From positions 1 to 15,859 of the forward strand of contig DDXG01000253.1 of NCBI GenBank assembly GCA_002347125.1: a stretch of 15,859 nt of DNA, read 5' to 3'. The translations under genes and the position numbers were made by a program. Positions within the stretch are counted from its first letter, which is position 1; each line of letters starts with the position of its first letter. This DNA is from Phycisphaerales bacterium UBA2266 (GTDB taxonomy: Bacteria; Planctomycetota; Phycisphaerae; Sedimentisphaerales; Anaerobacaceae). Under the pieces are notes generated by a model, which was given only the letters and a program-made list of their open reading frames with translations, did no database searches and was not told the origin of the DNA. Below are positions 14,141-15,859 of the stretch, one piece after another.

Positions 14141-15238
14141 CTATTGCCTGGCGATGCTCTTGTAGAAGGCGGAGGCGGCGGGGCTCCAGTTCTGGGACGG
14201 GGTGCCGGGGATTCTCAGCGCGGCGGCCATCGGATCGGCGGTGATGACCACCCGGCCGCTGCCGTCGATGTCGATCTCCACGACAATGCTGCCGGGGACG
14301 CTCAGGTGGAGCGCGCCGCGAATGGTTGTGCTCGTTCTCGTCCTGGCGTCGATGGCGCCGACGATCCGGACGTAACCGGTGATGTTGACGGTGGCGCCTC
14401 GCTTGACAATGAGACTGCCGTTGAGAAGCATGGCGGGGGCGTTCTTGGGCGCGGTAACGGCCAAGGTGCAGTTGTCCACCACCAGATCGCCGTTGACGAT
14501 GAGCGTGCGGTTCGTTACGGTCAGACTGCTGGTCAGGCCGCCGGCGTCCGGAACCATGACCATGGCGTCGGGGTAGTCGGCGGGATTGACAACGGGTGCG
14601 GCGACGGCGGAAAAGGCGGCAAGATTGTAGCGGCCCCCTCGGATCGTGCCGGGTCGGCTGTAGGAGTTCGCGTAGGCGTCGCCGACAATCTCGGCCCGGT
14701 TATTGAGGTCACCGCGGACGTACACGTCGCCGTTAATCGCTATTCGCGACGACAGGGCCACGTCGCCGCCGCAGTAGAAGGCGATGCACGGATCCAACCG
14801 GATAGCGCCGGTCAGCGCCATCTGGGCCGTCCGCTCGCCGTTGGTGTTACGGTAGGCGGTGCAGACGGCGTTGTAGGTGCAATAGCCGCCCGGCGCTCGT
14901 GTGATGGCCAGGTCGTAGTAGTCGTCACCCGCCGCCAGTTGCAGGGCCGACCCGCCGGTCCAGAACTCCCCTGAAACGCCCTGCGGATTCAAGAGCAGAC
15001 CGCGGGCATGTTCAAGGGCCGAATCCGCCAGATACCGCATTTGTGTGTTCGACAGCATGTTGGAGCCCGATGCCAGCTCAGCATCGCTGCGGGAGAGGAA
15101 CCCGAGCGAGACAACCGTCACCGCCATGACGATGAAGAGCACCACGAGCAGGGCCGCGCCTCTTCGCCCTATCCGGCGATTCCACAAACATCTTGTCTGT
15201 ACGCGTAGTCTCATGGCACCGGGGGCGTCAGTCATCAT
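14141..15238 (-). CDS. GspK/PilX-like minor pilin with bactofilin-like repeats
   Basis: A 365-residue protein. A basic head ends in RRIGRRG, followed by AALLVVLFIVMAVTVVSLGF (residues 28-47), a prepilin-like helix with a Gly at the probable cleavage position but without Glu at +5. Missing Glu+5 is normal for GspK and for PilX-type tip pilins, as is the helical continuation SDAELASGSNMLSNTQMRY with a LADSALEHARGLL motif. From about residue 155 the sequence becomes rich in short beta-type repeats (INGDVYVRGDLNNRAEIVGD, then LIVNGDLVVDN and LNGSLIVKRGATVNITG), like polymer-forming bactofilin repeats. The start at 15238 or 15235 overlaps the end of the upstream prepilin gene by up to 11 bases; an ATG at 15214 would not overlap. 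The J-K order and overlap support the GspK-like call. The function of the beta-rich part is unknown. Confidence 0.75.
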   Translation of the reverse strand: MMTDAPGAMRLRVQTRCLWNRRIGRRGAALLVVLFIVMAVTVVSLGFLSRSDAELASGSNMLSNTQMRYLADSALEHARGLLLNPQGVSGEFWTGGSALQLAAGDDYYDLAITRAPGGYCTYNAVCTAYRNTNGERTAQMALTGAIRLDPCIAFYCGGDVALSSRIAINGDVYVRGDLNNRAEIVGDAYANSYSRPGTIRGGRYNLAAFSAVAAPVVNPADYPDAMVMVPDAGGLTSSLTVTNRTLIVNGDLVVDNCTLAVTAPKNAPAMLLNGSLIVKRGATVNITGYVRIVGAIDARTRTSTTIRGALHLSVPGSIVVEIDIDGSGRVVITADPMAAALRIPGTPSQNWSPAASAFYKSIARQ

Positions 15239-15859
15239 CGGCCGCTATTTCGCCGGCGGCGTCGAGCAGATGGCCGGCGTGGCTGCGGAGATATGCGGTT
15301 ATCTTGTGTGTGTGGTCAATACCGTCGGTTTGAAGGTCGAATGATATTTCGATACGCCGGGTATAAGGCGGAAGGGTATCGAGCGAGCAGGTGATGTTGG
15401 CGGCACGGGGCAGGATAACGAGTTCGTTGCGGTTGCCGTATGTACTCATCAGGTACTCGGCCCAGCCGGTCTTCAGAAGCCAGATGGAGAACGTGCTGGT
15501 GCGGAACCAGTCCACGGTCCAGGCCGTCGGCGTATAGGTGACCAGGTTGATCTTGTTGCTGTGGACCTCCATGAACACGACCTCGGCGGCATTGATCTGG
15601 TTGTTGCCTGCGCCGTAACCGGCGGCATCGCCGTTGTCGTGGGCCCAGACCACAGTATCCCCGGACGGCGTTCCGGCGATGAGCTTCGCGCGGCTCAGCA
15701 GCTCGGTCAGTCGCAGCGTGGCGGTTCGAAGCTCGGTGTTCACTCGGGCGGATTCGTTTGTCGCGTCGTTGGCGCTGGTGGCGGCGAAGGCCAGGGCCGC
15801 GACCGCACCGAGGATGATACTCGTGACGGACAGGGCCACCAGCAGTTCGACCAGGGTGA
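15228..15859 (-). CDS. GspJ-like minor prepilin, 5' end outside the window
   Basis: About 210 residues are visible. The frame runs to the window edge, and the edge cuts through the prepilin signal: the visible start reads TLVELLVALSVTSIILG, preceded by a partial codon that would complete Phe or a similar residue. This matches the mature N-terminus of type IV prepilins, with Glu at +5. The GTG at 15839 lies inside the signal and cannot be the true start, which lies beyond 15859. A helix continues to about ELLSRAKLIAG, then a beta-rich domain with several aromatic residues follows. Position before, and overlap with, a GspK-like gene suggests GspJ, but no distinctive GspJ motif was identified. 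GspI or another minor pilin is possible. Confidence 0.75.
   Translation of the reverse strand, partial: TLVELLVALSVTSIILGAVAALAFAATSANDATNESARVNTELRTATLRLTELLSRAKLIAGTPSGDTVVWAHDNGDAAGYGAGNNQINAAEVVFMEVHSNKINLVTYTPTAWTVDWFRTSTFSIWLLKTGWAEYLMSTYGNRNELVILPRAANITCSLDTLPPYTRRIEISFDLQTDGIDHTHKITAYLRSHAGHLLDAAGEIAADDD

Overview
The window is a GC-rich bacterial chromosome segment. Almost all of it is one co-directional block on the minus strand, transcribed from position 15859 down to 863. The block encodes the core of a type IV filament machine, mixing type IV pilus (T4P) and type II secretion (T2SS) features. The hybrid gene set, the long prepilin leader and the overall style of the proteins suggest a planctomycete-like (PVC) bacterium. 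That assignment is inference; no rRNA or other marker gene is present to confirm it.

Reading in the direction of transcription:
(1) 15859-14141 holds a prepilin cut by the window edge (GspJ-like) and an overlapping GspK/PilX-like minor pilin with a bactofilin-like repeat region.
(2) 14140-13729 is a gap of about 410 bases with no convincing gene. It carries a hairpin just after the GspK-like gene and a second, stronger hairpin near the next gene, so it looks like a boundary and leader region.
(3) 13728-9934 holds a GspH/FimT-type prepilin, then PilM, PilN, PilO and a PilP/GspC-like protein, packed with gaps of a few bases or stop-start overlaps. This is the inner-membrane alignment complex.
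(4) 9797-7965 is the outer-membrane secretin, with an unusual helical, TPR-like C-terminal tail.
(5) 7917-3949 is a signalling block inside the machine operon: a PAS histidine kinase, a single-domain response regulator, a GAF plus HD-GYP protein (predicted c-di-GMP phosphodiesterase) and a STAS protein (anti-anti-sigma type).
(6) 3910-863 holds the PilB/GspE assembly ATPase, with two MshEN-like N-terminal repeats and a Walker A ending in Asn instead of Thr or Ser, followed by the PilC/GspF platform protein.

A convergent plus-strand gene at 221-823 encodes a 2H phosphoesterase (LigT / 2'-5' RNA ligase superfamily). An imperfect inverted repeat at its 3' end overlaps the end of pilC and may act as a terminator for either strand.

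A working model is as follows. PilB drives, and PilC anchors, assembly of a filament containing GspH/J/K-like pilins. PilM, PilN, PilO and the PilP-like protein connect this to the secretin. The kinase and response regulator sense a signal, the HD-GYP protein removes c-di-GMP, and the ATPase reads c-di-GMP through its MshEN domains. The order and overlaps of the genes are seen in the sequence and the family functions are established knowledge, but the wiring is inference. No retraction ATPase (PilT), prepilin peptidase or GspG-type major pilin is visible, so those must lie elsewhere or be absent.
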